Shown: piece by piece, positions 38,108 to 48,497 of the stretch
Layout of the letters: each line of letters begins with the position of its first letter
How positions within the stretch are numbered: the first letter of the stretch is position 1
Assembly (NCBI GenBank): GCA_049487715.1
Contig: CP150574.1
Coordinates: 526,614 to 590,613, forward strand
Direction: 5' to 3'
Length of the DNA stretch: 64,000 bases
Source: Pycnococcus provasolii
Lineage: Eukaryota; Chlorophyta; Pseudoscourfieldiophyceae; Pseudoscourfieldiales
Made by a program: the position numbers and the translations under genes
The notes under the pieces: model-generated
The model's database searches: none
What the model was told of the DNA's origin: nothing
The model's input: the letters and a program-made list of their open reading frames with translations, nothing else

Positions 38108-39026
38108 TGTGGAAACGTCATCCCTTGAGGACCCTCCTGCGACTCCTCTCTGGCAGCTTGCCGTGGACGCATTCACGCTCGGCGCAGTGCCCGCAGCCTC
38201 AGCCTTGGCACCAGGAGCGTCCCTCGCGCTTGCGAATGGTCTCTGCAGCTTCGCAACGCGTAACGAAGACGAACGCGAACAGTACGCGGAGTACACGGCC
38301 ACCGCACTTCCGCGGAGAACCAGCCGACTGTTCGAAGGCCAGAAACTGGCGTGGGACATAACGAACGCACAGGCGACGTCGCCAACGACCGTCGTCGTCA
38401 GGTGGCGGGCGACGTGGGTCAGACCGGGAGTCGTCAAGGTTGCAGACTTTGCACGCGGTATTCTGCGCCTGCGCGACGAGAACGTACGCTACTTCGACCT
38501 GCTCGACAAGGCGGAAGAAGAACAGCAGCGACAAGGTCTCGTCGCGCTGCTTCGAATTCTAGGCGGTGCGCTTGTGTCGCGCGAAATCAAACTGCCTCTC
38601 AGCTGCGTGGAGGGAGTTGTCACGCTGACGTTTGACCCTGAAACACGACTTGTCGTGTCCGCGGAGGAGTCCATCAGTCTGCTGAACTTGCTCAAGTCTT
38701 CACGACTGAGACACCGCCGTGTCGCGCTCGACCTGCAGGCATTTCTCGACACACATCGCCGCCCTGTCCGCGTTCAGCTCGAGAGGTGGGATAGCCTCAT
38801 GCGAGAGTCGTCGTATGACTGGAACACCGTGCCAGGCTTGCGTGCGCTGCTGCCAGGAATGCCGGCAGGAAGTGGCGAAGTTCCTGATAATTTCGAGGCG
38901 ACAAGTCGCGTGCTCAGCATCATTACCCTTGCCGTGCTGTGTGGCGGGATCGCCATTGGCGCGAATTACTTGCAACGTGCGGCGAGCGAGCAGATGATTG
39001 CGGATGCTTTGATCAATGGAACATAA
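37917..39026 (+). CDS. Organelle-targeted membrane protein of unknown function, 369 aa
   Basis: The ATG at 37917 opens a Ser/Arg/His-rich leader with MSAPSSACQRTAHHHRATTT and a run of arginines, suited to a plastid or mitochondrial transit peptide. The first 191 bp are 98% identical to the start of the convergent gene at 40281. The mature part (after residue 65) is unrelated to that gene. It has a hydrophobic segment near residue 90, a mixed alpha/beta body with TTVVVRWRATWVRPGVVKVA and VEGVVTLTFDPETRLVVSAE, and a C-terminal transmembrane helix (LSIITLAVLCGGIAIGANYL). I do not recognise the family; an NTF2/SnoaL-like body is possible. Confidence 0.7.
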   Translation: MSAPSSACQRTAHHHRATTTLTAKRRRRRRSPSLHRRPPPSCASSPSSPSSGSLGDGVEESGVDVETSSLEDPPATPLWQLAVDAFTLGAVPAASALAPGASLALANGLCSFATRNEDEREQYAEYTATALPRRTSRLFEGQKLAWDITNAQATSPTTVVVRWRATWVRPGVVKVADFARGILRLRDENVRYFDLLDKAEEEQQRQGLVALLRILGGALVSREIKLPLSCVEGVVTLTFDPETRLVVSAEESISLLNLLKSSRLRHRRVALDLQAFLDTHRRPVRVQLERWDSLMRESSYDWNTVPGLRALLPGMPAGSGEVPDNFEATSRVLSIITLAVLCGGIAIGANYLQRAASEQMIADALINGT

Positions 39027-39056
39027 AGTTGTGTTACATACAAAAGTTTTTCTATT

Positions 39057-39061
39057 TTACA
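39057..39061 (-). terminator. TGTAA poly(A) signal, helicase-associated-domain gene
   Basis: TTACA on the plus strand lies 18 nt past the minus-strand stop at 39079. Confidence 0.45.
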
Positions 39062-39078
39062 ATGCTTTGAGTGAGTTG

Positions 39079-40281
39079 TTACAATGTCTTGGGTTGTGCA
39101 ACGTACACCCTCGGCCGTCCGTTTGCGCGCACGTTCCAGTCGAATCCCACCTCGTCGAGAGCCGCGACACGCTTGTCGGAGAGCGCGCCATCGCGACGCT
39201 GCGTCCGCATGCGTCGCATCCAACGCGCAAGTTTTGCATCGTCACGATCGCGTATGTTGAGATGGCCGTGGTGCTCGCGGAAAGCTCGAAGCGCCTCAAC
39301 ACGTCGGTAGAAGTGATCCTTCGGCCCCCTCCTCTTCTCGGCTGGCGTTGATGGCGCAGGAGGATGAGGAGGATGAGGAGGAGGAGGATCGAACACCTGC
39401 GCCTCCTCTTCGATGAATGTCTTAAGCACGCGCGCGAGGCTGAATGCCGTGTCAGGCACGCCGAGAATGTACGCGAGCTTGTGCTCAAAATCTGATGACA
39501 GCTCACCGTCCACCCACCGCTTGGATGTGTCAACGAGCCAACGGCGAAGCGATCCAGCGGGAAGTTGCGCATGCAAGGCTGCTCCGAGGCTTGTTGGCGG
39601 CGCGACGAGCGCGAAGTTGTCGTTGTCCAAGCTGACTTCGGCGTCGGCGACGGCGTGAGCGAGGAACACAGCGAAGACGTCGTCGAGCGACTCGGAATCG
39701 TCCAGTCCGTCACCAAGGTATCGCGGCGGTGCGATGGGCGCGCCTGCGTCGAGGAGTTCTTCGACGGCTGCGGGCGAGAGACTTCCCTTGAGTGACTTGT
39801 ACCTCTGCATGGCAAGCCACCTTCCCAGTTTGGGGTTGCGCTGCCAGTTGAACGGCACGTCTGCGTGTCCGTAAGTTTCTCTGTACGCCTCGAGTTGTGC
39901 TAACCTCCACATGTGTCTTTCTTTCGTAGAAAGAGGGAACGCGTCGAGGTCTAACGAGTCTAAAGAAGACATGAGTAAGTTAACTTCCGAGTCAAGCATC
40001 TCGAGTTGAGTATTTTTGTCATCAGAAAAAGAAGAAAAAGAAGAAAAAGATTCTTGTTGTTCTTCTTCTTCTGCAGCATCAGCAATCCAGTCCACGCCGG
40101 AATCTTCCACGCCATCACCAAGCGAGCCCGATGAAGGGGAGGACGGAGACGACGCACAGGAAGGGGGAGGTCGTCGGTGGAGGCTGGGACTTCTCCTCCT
40201 CCTTCTTCTCTTTGCTGTGAGAGTTGTCGCAGCACGGTGGTGGTGAGCGGTGCGCTGGCACGCAGAAGACGGCGCCGACAT
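39079..40281 (-). CDS. Organelle-targeted protein with two helicase-associated (HA) domains
   Basis: This 400-aa protein starts with the same Arg/Ser/His-rich leader as the gene at 37917. After the shared ~64 residues comes an acidic Ser-rich linker, then an HA domain (residues about 120-175: LEAYRETYGHADVPFNW, then KLGRWLAMQRYKSLKGSLS). A second HA domain lies at the C-terminus (about 335-390: LRAFREHHGHLNIRDRD, then KLARWMRRMRTQRRDGALSD). HA domains are small helical modules, probably nucleic-acid binding, common in algal and stramenopile proteins without a helicase. Organelle nucleic-acid binding is inferred. Confidence 0.8.
   Translation of the reverse strand: MSAPSSACQRTAHHHRAATTLTAKRRRRRRSPSLHRRPPPSCASSPSSPSSGSLGDGVEDSGVDWIADAAEEEEQQESFSSFSSFSDDKNTQLEMLDSEVNLLMSSLDSLDLDAFPLSTKERHMWRLAQLEAYRETYGHADVPFNWQRNPKLGRWLAMQRYKSLKGSLSPAAVEELLDAGAPIAPPRYLGDGLDDSESLDDVFAVFLAHAVADAEVSLDNDNFALVAPPTSLGAALHAQLPAGSLRRWLVDTSKRWVDGELSSDFEHKLAYILGVPDTAFSLARVLKTFIEEEAQVFDPPPPHPPHPPAPSTPAEKRRGPKDHFYRRVEALRAFREHHGHLNIRDRDDAKLARWMRRMRTQRRDGALSDKRVAALDEVGFDWNVRANGRPRVYVAQPKTL
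40091..40281 (-). repeat. Inverted duplication, copy 2 (targeting-peptide segment)
   Basis: It is the reverse-complement partner of 37917-38107. Similarity stops one base upstream of the ATG and at codon 64 in both genes. Confidence 0.95.
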
Positions 40282-40952
40282 GCTGCAGAGTGAGGAGCGG
40301 GAGGAGTTGTGAAGGAAGTCGTGGGAGAACGGACTGAACTTGGTTGTCTCACTACGAGTAGTCTATGGAGTGTGCGTCGTCCGTCAACGCGGACATGATT
40401 GGGGTGATTGGGGAAAAGTGGCGTGAGCTGGAACCAGGCATTGGAAACCCGAATGAATGCAAATGCCCGGGTAGTGGTATGGAAACCCCGAAAATAACGG
40501 CAGAGAAACGAGACTTCTAACCGAGGACCCCCCGGGCCCGACAAACCAAGGCCAGGGAAGGCCGAGGAGCGTATCCCCGAGACATTTTACCACAGAAACA
40601 GATCCAGCAGCAGACGGAAAAGGTTTTGTGCGATCAAGGGGAGATAACATCTCCCCTTGTTATCTCCCCTTGGTGCGATAAAGTTTACGGTTAGGGGCCA
40701 ATATCGGATTCCCCGACCTCTCGGAGTGATTCTCCGCCACTCATATGAACACCTTCCCTTTCCTCGAACCTGATTGACCCTCTCGGAGGGAGGGAGCTTT
40801 TGCTTGGGTCAGAAAGAACCTTTTTCTCCCCTCTCTCCCCGGCTTTCGCCTCTCCTTCCCCTCGCCCTTTCTTTCCCCCGGGCCCTCTCCCCCTATCTAC
40901 CCCACGTGCCTCCCACCACACCTCTCCCGCCGTGTCTGCGCCTCCGCCAGCC
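40282..40952. other. Divergent intergenic region with a small hairpin element
   Basis: It includes AAACCCCGAA (40493-40502), a related AAACCCGAATG near 40445, a 15-bp perfect inverted repeat (40635-40672), and a C/T-rich leader from 40820 to the LOV-HK start. Confidence 0.55.
40635..40672. repeat. Perfect 15-bp inverted repeat with 8-nt loop, flanked by 7-bp direct repeats
   Basis: The arms are CAAGGGGAGATAACA and its exact complement. GTGCGAT flanks both sides (40628-40634 and 40673-40679). It could be a hairpin regulatory element or a miniature inverted-repeat insertion. Confidence 0.85.
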
Positions 40953-43900
40953 ATGGAGCACAGCAGGCACACGCGCAACAACAAAGCAGCGGGGAACAAG
41001 CGCACGCGCACGCAAGAGGGAGCAGAGCGAACGCTCGTACCCTCATCGGGGGCAACCGGCACAACCAACAACAATAAGAGAGCACGTGGTGTGACGCCGT
41101 CCCCCGACCCTGCGATACCTACGCAGATACCGGAGCAGGACAACGATACCTCGGCGCAGAAAGTCCCGCAGAACGAAACGGGCGGCTCAGGGCCGTCCAA
41201 CGAAGCGAGCCCGACGGGTGGACACGTCGTCGTCGACTCGCCGGAACAGGCTTTGGCGCCGCACAGCAACGTGGAGCCGATAGACTCGACCATCGAGGAG
41301 ACCGACGTCGATGCGACGGCACTGCGAAGACAGATACAGGCTCTGCGTGCGCAGAGAGACGCCGCTCTCTCGGAAGCCAAGGAGCTACGCGAGGTGAACG
41401 CAGAGCTCACGCGCCAGTGCCTTGCAACTCCCTCGACAGCGGCAACGCACCTTCCGACATCCACGACTACGACGAGGAAGACGGACGGACTGCCCACTGC
41501 TGCTGCTGCCGCTGCCACCACCGCCACCACCGCCACCACCGCCACCACCACCGCACAACCCGCGGGGGAAGTGCCGCTGCAGCGCACCGCCTCGGCGCCT
41601 TCAACGGCGGCGGCGGCGGCGGCGGCGGAAGATGCGGCACCTGCACCGTCTCTGTTCGACCGAGCTCAGGGTACGCGCACGCCGGTCGCACGCGCCGTGA
41701 GCCAGGCGATAGAAGATGCGACGCGCGGAGAGTTCCACGAGGCGGTCGTGGCGACGGGTGACGGAGGGTGGAGCCTGCAGAGCGTGCAAGAGCGTCTTCA
41801 GCTGCTCAAAGAAAGGTCGATGGATGCTCTTCAGGAGGGAATCACGATCGCCGACTTCTCCAGGCACGACCACCCGCTCATCTACTGCAACCAAGGGTTT
41901 GTGCGTCTCACAGGCTTCTGCGTCGAGGAGACGCTAGGGCACAACTGCCGATTCCTGCAGGGTGAGGGAACCGACCCCGCAGCGGTGGCGGAGCTCAGCG
42001 TGGCGATTCGAGATGGGCGCAGCGTGTGCGTCGAGCTGCTGAACTACCGCAAGAGTGGCGAGCCGTTCGTCAACCTGCTCTCGCTCACGCCCATTCACGA
42101 CGACGAGGGACGGCTCACGCACTACGTCGGCATCCAGAGCGACATCACGGAGCTCGTCAGCCGCAAGCACGCATGCGACGTCGCCACACACGTCGCACGC
42201 GTCGCATCCGCAGCCACGGAAGCAAAGAGCAGGTTTCTCGCGACGATGTCGCACGAGATTCGAACTCCTCTCAATGGCATAATCTCCGTGAGCCAGCTGC
42301 TCGTCGAGTCACCGCTCACGCCCATGCAGCGTGACCTCGTGAACACGATATGCACGAGCGGGGAGACGCTGCTTGCGTTGATCACGGACATCCTCGACTT
42401 CAGCCGCATCGAGGCGAATAAGCTTCAGCTCAACTTCGCGTCGTTCGACCTGCGTGCGGTCGTCGAGGCGGCTGTGGAGGTGGCTGGCCTGGAGGCTGGC
42501 AAGAAGCGCGTTAACCTGGGGTACTACGTCAACCCGCGCGTGCCCACGCTCGTTCGCGGCGACCCGAATCGCCTGCAGCAGATCCTGCTCAACATGCTCA
42601 ACAATGCTCTGAAGTTCACCGAGCGAGGGTGCGTCATGCTCGAGGTTTGGGTGCGCGAGATCTCCAAACCCGCGAGTGGAACACCGGGAAGGAGCTTGAG
42701 CGGTCCCAAGCACCCGTACCCGCAAATGTTGGTGGGAGACGCACAGAATAGCGGCGGCGGCGGCGCCGACGGCAAAAGCGGACGACGCAAATTGCGTCGA
42801 AGCAGCGGCGAGCAGAGAGACTACGCATACGAGCAGAACCACAATCGCATGTTGCAGGGCATTGGCATGCCCGCGGACGTTTCGATGGAGATGAACCGCA
42901 TCATGATGCAGGCGGGTACGGTCACAGCGAGCGAAACGCAGCCGAGCGCATCGACGAGTCACAACAGCGGCTCGGGGGCTGCGGACGGCTCGGGGTCCGG
43001 CGCCAACGGCAACGCGCCGACGTCGCAGGCGCACGCGCCGAACGTTGTGGTGGATGCGAAAGGAGACTGGTTCGAGGTGAATTTCATCGTGCGAGACACG
43101 GGCATTGGCATCTCAGAGCAAGGCCTGAGCCGTCTGTTCATCAGCTTTAGTCAGGTGGACTCCAGCCCCACGCGCCGGTACGGAGGATCTGGGCTTGGTC
43201 TGGCCATCTCTCGCCGTCTCTGCGAGGCGATGAACGGCATGATGTGGGCTGACAGCGAAGGCATCGGCTACGGCTCGACGTTCGGCGCCACCGTTCCCAT
43301 GCCAAGCCTTGACAACGAGAAGGGGGCACCCGGCGAAGGCGACCCCACGTCGGCGTCCAAGGCAGACGCGGCACATAAAGGAAAGCGGAGCGACTGGCTC
43401 AAGTGCACCGGTGTGCACCCTGGCCTCGTCGGCAAAACGCTCCTGCTGTACGACCGCTGCCCCACGATGCGCCACATTCTCCGATGTCTGCTTCGCGAGT
43501 GGGGTATGCGCGTGTACGTCGTCAGCACGGCTGACGACTGCCTGCGTGCCATCCGAGGCCAGGAGGTGGCTGCTGTGGCATCGGCGGAGGCTGTCGAATG
43601 TGAACGATGTGTCGGCGGTGGCAGCGCCGGCGTCGCCGCCGCCAAGGAGGCTGGTGCATGCGCCGATGCGCCGACGAAGCTCTTCCTGACAGACAGCCTG
43701 CCGAATGGCGAATGTTCGGGCGACCCCTACCTCGACGAGGAGTGCCGACCACCACCACGCGGCGTCAAGTTTGACCTCGTCGTCAGCGAGGGCGACAGGG
43801 AGCCGATCGTGAGAGAGCTGCACTCGCGTGACATGGCGGCGGTGACCACATCGTGGCCAGATGACCTGAACGTTCGTGGTGACGACAACAACAGGAAAGA

Positions 43901-44615
43901 CTCCGTGTCATCCATCATTCACGTGTCGAAGCCGATTCGCCACGTTCGCCTTAGGTTGGCTTTGCTGAAGGCGCTCGGTCTTCCCGTGCTTCCCAAGCCC
44001 GGTTATAAGCTGCCACCCCTTCGCACGGTGGCGGAGCTGGATGCCGGCGACGCCACGACGAAAAGGAGCGTCGAAGCGTCGAAGAAAGATGCGACGGCTA
44101 TGTCTACTGTGGCATCAGCGACCGGCGCCGGACAGACGGCTGGGGAGTCTGCCGCGGCTGGCGCCACTGGAACGGCGACGGCATGCACAGCCGCCTCGGC
44201 GGACGAGCAGACGCACCGAACGCTTCGCGTGCTCCTTGCCGAGGACAACAAAATCAACACGAAGGTTGCGCTGAAGGTGCTGACTCGTCTGGGGCACACG
44301 AACACGATCGTGGCTGAGGATGGGCTGCAGGTGCTCGACGTGCTCGCGAAAAGCCCGAATGGCATAAATTCCTTCGACATCATCCTCATGGACCTTCACA
44401 TGCCGAATATGGGCGGGATGGAGGCAACGAAGCTCATCAAGGATACGTACAAGGACAGTAATGTACCAATCGTCGCGGTTACGGCGGATGCGTTTGAGGA
44501 TAGTAAGGAGAAGTGCTTGAACTCCGGCTTTACCGAGTGGCTTGCGAAGCCGTTCCGCATCGAGCAGCTGCACGAGCTTCTGACGCGCCTCTGCCATCTG
44601 GATGGGAGCGAGTGA
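40953..44615 (+). CDS. LOV-HK: LOV-domain hybrid histidine kinase (blue-light receptor)
   Basis: 1220 aa from the first in-frame ATG. A basic low-complexity N-terminus is followed by a coiled coil (about 112-150). The LOV domain spans about 288-408, with GHNCRFLQGEG (flavin-adduct Cys332) and NYRKSGEPFVNLLSLTPI. HisKA has FLATMSHEIRTPLNG (phospho-acceptor His434). The HATPase has an N box (LLNMLNNALKF), then a ~130-residue low-complexity insert, then DTGIGIS and GGSGLGLAIS. A degenerate receiver-like region follows (from about 825). The C-terminal true receiver has LLAEDNKIN, phospho-acceptor Asp1147 in ILMDLHMPNMGG, and a KPF lysine. Light-driven phosphorelay signalling is expected; a homolog in Ostreococcus acts on the circadian clock. 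TGTAA lies at 44809. Confidence 0.93.
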   Translation: MEHSRHTRNNKAAGNKRTRTQEGAERTLVPSSGATGTTNNNKRARGVTPSPDPAIPTQIPEQDNDTSAQKVPQNETGGSGPSNEASPTGGHVVVDSPEQALAPHSNVEPIDSTIEETDVDATALRRQIQALRAQRDAALSEAKELREVNAELTRQCLATPSTAATHLPTSTTTTRKTDGLPTAAAAAATTATTATTATTTAQPAGEVPLQRTASAPSTAAAAAAAEDAAPAPSLFDRAQGTRTPVARAVSQAIEDATRGEFHEAVVATGDGGWSLQSVQERLQLLKERSMDALQEGITIADFSRHDHPLIYCNQGFVRLTGFCVEETLGHNCRFLQGEGTDPAAVAELSVAIRDGRSVCVELLNYRKSGEPFVNLLSLTPIHDDEGRLTHYVGIQSDITELVSRKHACDVATHVARVASAATEAKSRFLATMSHEIRTPLNGIISVSQLLVESPLTPMQRDLVNTICTSGETLLALITDILDFSRIEANKLQLNFASFDLRAVVEAAVEVAGLEAGKKRVNLGYYVNPRVPTLVRGDPNRLQQILLNMLNNALKFTERGCVMLEVWVREISKPASGTPGRSLSGPKHPYPQMLVGDAQNSGGGGADGKSGRRKLRRSSGEQRDYAYEQNHNRMLQGIGMPADVSMEMNRIMMQAGTVTASETQPSASTSHNSGSGAADGSGSGANGNAPTSQAHAPNVVVDAKGDWFEVNFIVRDTGIGISEQGLSRLFISFSQVDSSPTRRYGGSGLGLAISRRLCEAMNGMMWADSEGIGYGSTFGATVPMPSLDNEKGAPGEGDPTSASKADAAHKGKRSDWLKCTGVHPGLVGKTLLLYDRCPTMRHILRCLLREWGMRVYVVSTADDCLRAIRGQEVAAVASAEAVECERCVGGGSAGVAAAKEAGACADAPTKLFLTDSLPNGECSGDPYLDEECRPPPRGVKFDLVVSEGDREPIVRELHSRDMAAVTTSWPDDLNVRGDDNNRKDSVSSIIHVSKPIRHVRLRLALLKALGLPVLPKPGYKLPPLRTVAELDAGDATTKRSVEASKKDATAMSTVASATGAGQTAGESAAAGATGTATACTAASADEQTHRTLRVLLAEDNKINTKVALKVLTRLGHTNTIVAEDGLQVLDVLAKSPNGINSFDIILMDLHMPNMGGMEATKLIKDTYKDSNVPIVAVTADAFEDSKEKCLNSGFTEWLAKPFRIEQLHELLTRLCHLDGSE

Positions 44616-45111
44616 CAACTGAGAGTTTTGGCCCTCTGTCATGGTTTTGCGTTTTGGGTGCACGTGCCCCCAAACCTTGCCTTGTTTGGGTTTTTGATTT
44701 TGATGGAGAGCTTGTGAGAGCTGCCAGGGTCTCATATATACACCACCACCACCACCGAGACCACCACCACCACCGCCACCGCCATCTCCCCCCGATCGAA
44801 CTTGTTGCTGTAACTATGAAAAACAACATCTTTTTTTTCTGAAGAAGCTTTCCATGACATAATAAACCCCGACCGACTTCTCGCGTCCGAACTTTTAAAC
44901 CCCTAACCTGCTGTGCCCCGTCGGGTCCTGAGCCACTTCCTGAGCCCCCCCTCCCTTCCCTTCCCTTCCCTCGTGCTCGCGAGCCTTATCCTCCCCTTTT
45001 CCTCGTCTCTGACTGGTGTGCTCAAAGGCGGCGCCCCTTCCCAGCCCTTCCCCTGCCCCTTTTCCAAGTCAGCTCCGCCACAACCACTCCCCACTTATCT
45101 CCCACTCCGCC
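44616..45111. other. 3' UTR of LOV-HK and promoter of RNA-binding protein gene
   Basis: It has a CAC microsatellite (44741-44780), TGTAA at 44809-44813, AAACCCCGAC (44868-44877), a TTAAACCCCTAACC telomere-like word near 44896 and a long C/T-rich leader (44940-45110). Confidence 0.5.
44809..44813 (+). terminator. TGTAA poly(A) signal, LOV-HK gene
   Basis: TGTAA lies about 194 nt after the stop codon, in AT-richer DNA. Confidence 0.45.
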
Positions 45112-45879
45112 ATGCTCGCCCAACGCCTCTCGCTCCTCGCTCGCGCTCGCGCTCCCGCTGCTCGCACGTGCAAACCCGCCGCCCGCTCTCGTTCCGCCCG
45201 CTCAGCACCCCAGGTCGTGGCGGCGTCCACCGAAGATGCCGCGGCTGACGTCTCCGAGGGCGCGAAGAAGCTGTTCGTCGGCAACATCCCGTGGGCCATT
45301 GACTCCGGGGAGCTCTCGGAGATGTTCGCGGCGTACGGTACCGTCGAGAGTGCCGACGTCATCTACGACCGCGACGGACGCTCGCGCGGGTTTGCCTTCG
45401 TCGTCGTTTCGAGCGACGAGGATGCCAAGAAGTGCGTGGACGCGCTCAACTCCACGGAAGTGGGAGGGCGCACGATTGTCGTCGACTACTCCGCGAGTCC
45501 GGGGGATATGAAGAAGCGCAGGACGAACCGCCCCAAGCCGCAGGACAACTCTACGCCAGGCACAAAGCTCTTCGTCGCGAACCTCAGCTACGCCGTCGAC
45601 GACGAGTGGCTGACTGAGATTTTCGAGCAGGCAGGAGAAGTGCGCGAGGCGACGGTTGTGCGTGACGACAGCGGACGAAGCCGCGGTTTTGGGTTCGTCA
45701 CCATGTCAAATGTCGAGGCAGCGAGTGAGGCGGAGACGAAGATTCACGGCGAGGATGTCGACGGACGTGACCTGAGGGTGGAGATGGCGGGTAATTCGAC
45801 ACGCAAGGGACCTCGTCGCGACCGCGGCGGCGGTGGCGGAGGATGGGGAAATGATGCGGAGGAGGATGACAACTGGTAA
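45112..45879 (+). CDS. Chloroplast-type RNA-binding protein with two RRM domains (cpRNP-like)
   Basis: 255 aa from the ATG at 45112. An Arg/Ala/Ser-rich transit peptide (MLAQRLSLLARARAPAAR) covers about 40 residues. RRM1 (about 52-125) has RNP2 KLFVGNIPW and RNP1 RSRGFAFVVV. RRM2 (about 150-225) has RNP2 KLFVANLSY and RNP1 RSRGFGFVTM. A Gly-rich tail ends in DDNW. cpRNPs stabilise and help process plastid transcripts. Plastid location is inferred from the leader and domain order; a glycine-rich mitochondrial RRM protein is an alternative. Confidence 0.85.
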   Translation: MLAQRLSLLARARAPAARTCKPAARSRSARSAPQVVAASTEDAAADVSEGAKKLFVGNIPWAIDSGELSEMFAAYGTVESADVIYDRDGRSRGFAFVVVSSDEDAKKCVDALNSTEVGGRTIVVDYSASPGDMKKRRTNRPKPQDNSTPGTKLFVANLSYAVDDEWLTEIFEQAGEVREATVVRDDSGRSRGFGFVTMSNVEAASEAETKIHGEDVDGRDLRVEMAGNSTRKGPRRDRGGGGGGWGNDAEEDDNW

Positions 45880-46095
45880 AACTTTTGTTAGGGGTGCAGG
45901 ATGTCTTTTGTTTTTTGCCACGGCAATTGTACAGGCACACTTAGTTACCACGAGAGTATCGTAGTAAATAAAAGAAGAGATTTTATTTTTTTTTCTGAAG
46001 TTCTGAAGTATACATATTTCGTTTCAAGTATTTGAAAATACATACATCGACATGTTGTCATACATAACCGCCATTCTTGCTCTTGTTTTCTGCAT

Positions 46096-47057
46096 TCACG
46101 ACGACGACGACGACGATCCCTGAATCAGCATTTCGATCGAGTTCGGGTTCACGGCAAACATCGTGGAGAATTCCTGCGCAAAACCAGCCGTGGGCGTCAA
46201 ATTGATCACACCGTGTCCCCAAAGCGCGGGAACATAAATCACATCTCCTGGCCCCTGACGGCATTCGAGCGGCCGATGCTCAAAGGTCTCATAGTCTTCC
46301 GCCAACTACCTGCCGATATGCTTCGTCGTCCAAAAGGATGAAGCCGGCGGCCAAAGCAGCCAACGCTTGTACCCGTGTGCGAGGAAATTCACGGCGTGGT
46401 CGTGGAAGTGCACGGGCGCACCGCTACGCGCTGGCCCAAGATAGATCTGTGTGCCTGAATTCGCCATAGAGTCCATGATCATGCGCTTCATGTACGATGC
46501 GCCTCCACGATTTTCCTTCGGCAAGTCGTCGTAACGCAGGAACGAAATCTCGGGAATGTCCTGCAGCAGTCGTTCTGCATCTTCGTCCGTGGGAAATACG
46601 CGGCTGAACACATATAGAGGTTCCGCCGTGCATCGTCCCGTGCCATTGTTTCGATTCCAGCACAGCATACCTGGCTTACATCGCTCGGCGTCTTCGTCCG
46701 CTCGAAAGCAGCTGGACGACGTTGACGTGCCATTGTTCTGCTGCTGCAGCTGCTGCACCATCGACGACTTGACGTACCTTCGCGCTTTCATGCGGGCACC
46801 ACCCTTCAGGCAATACAGCATAGGATACGGGATGCCACCCACGTCCAAGACGACGTCTCCGTGTCGCTTGACAAACGCATCCTTGCGAAATGTTGACCTC
46901 CCCACGCACCTTTGGCGCCGCCACGGATGAGCACGGCACGGTTGCGCACGACGTACTGGTCGAAGAATTCGTCCGCATCTGGAATGCCTTCAATGCCGTC
47001 GATGTCGCACTCGCGTTCGTCAAGGGCGTCTAGCTCCGGTGCCGCCCCTCCGACCCA
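46096..47057 (-). pseudogene. Broken JmjC-domain oxygenase gene
   Basis: Conserved JmjC pieces read in order on the minus strand. From about 47036: DADEFFDQYVVRNRAVLIRG. Then from 46890: DAFVKRHGDVVLDVGGIPY. Then near 46400: GAPVHFHDHAVNFLAHGYKR followed by WLLWPP, with the Fe-binding HxD. Then from 46303: PLECRQGPGDVIYVPALWGH, with the second His. Three lesions break it. The first piece lies in a different frame from the rest. An in-frame TAG (about 46306-46308) separates the HxD part from the second His. No start ATG precedes the first piece in its frame. A GTACGT donor-like site near 46777 leaves open a spliced model, but I found no splice set that removes the TAG in phase. Confidence 0.6.

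Positions 47058-48497
<1,440 letters not shown>

Noticed and set aside
42640-43070. Possible intron inside the LOV-HK ATPase domain instead of a low-complexity insert
   Set aside because: The frame stays open, codon use and GC content match the flanks, and I saw no GTACGT-type donor with a matching acceptor in phase. RNA reads could still overturn this.
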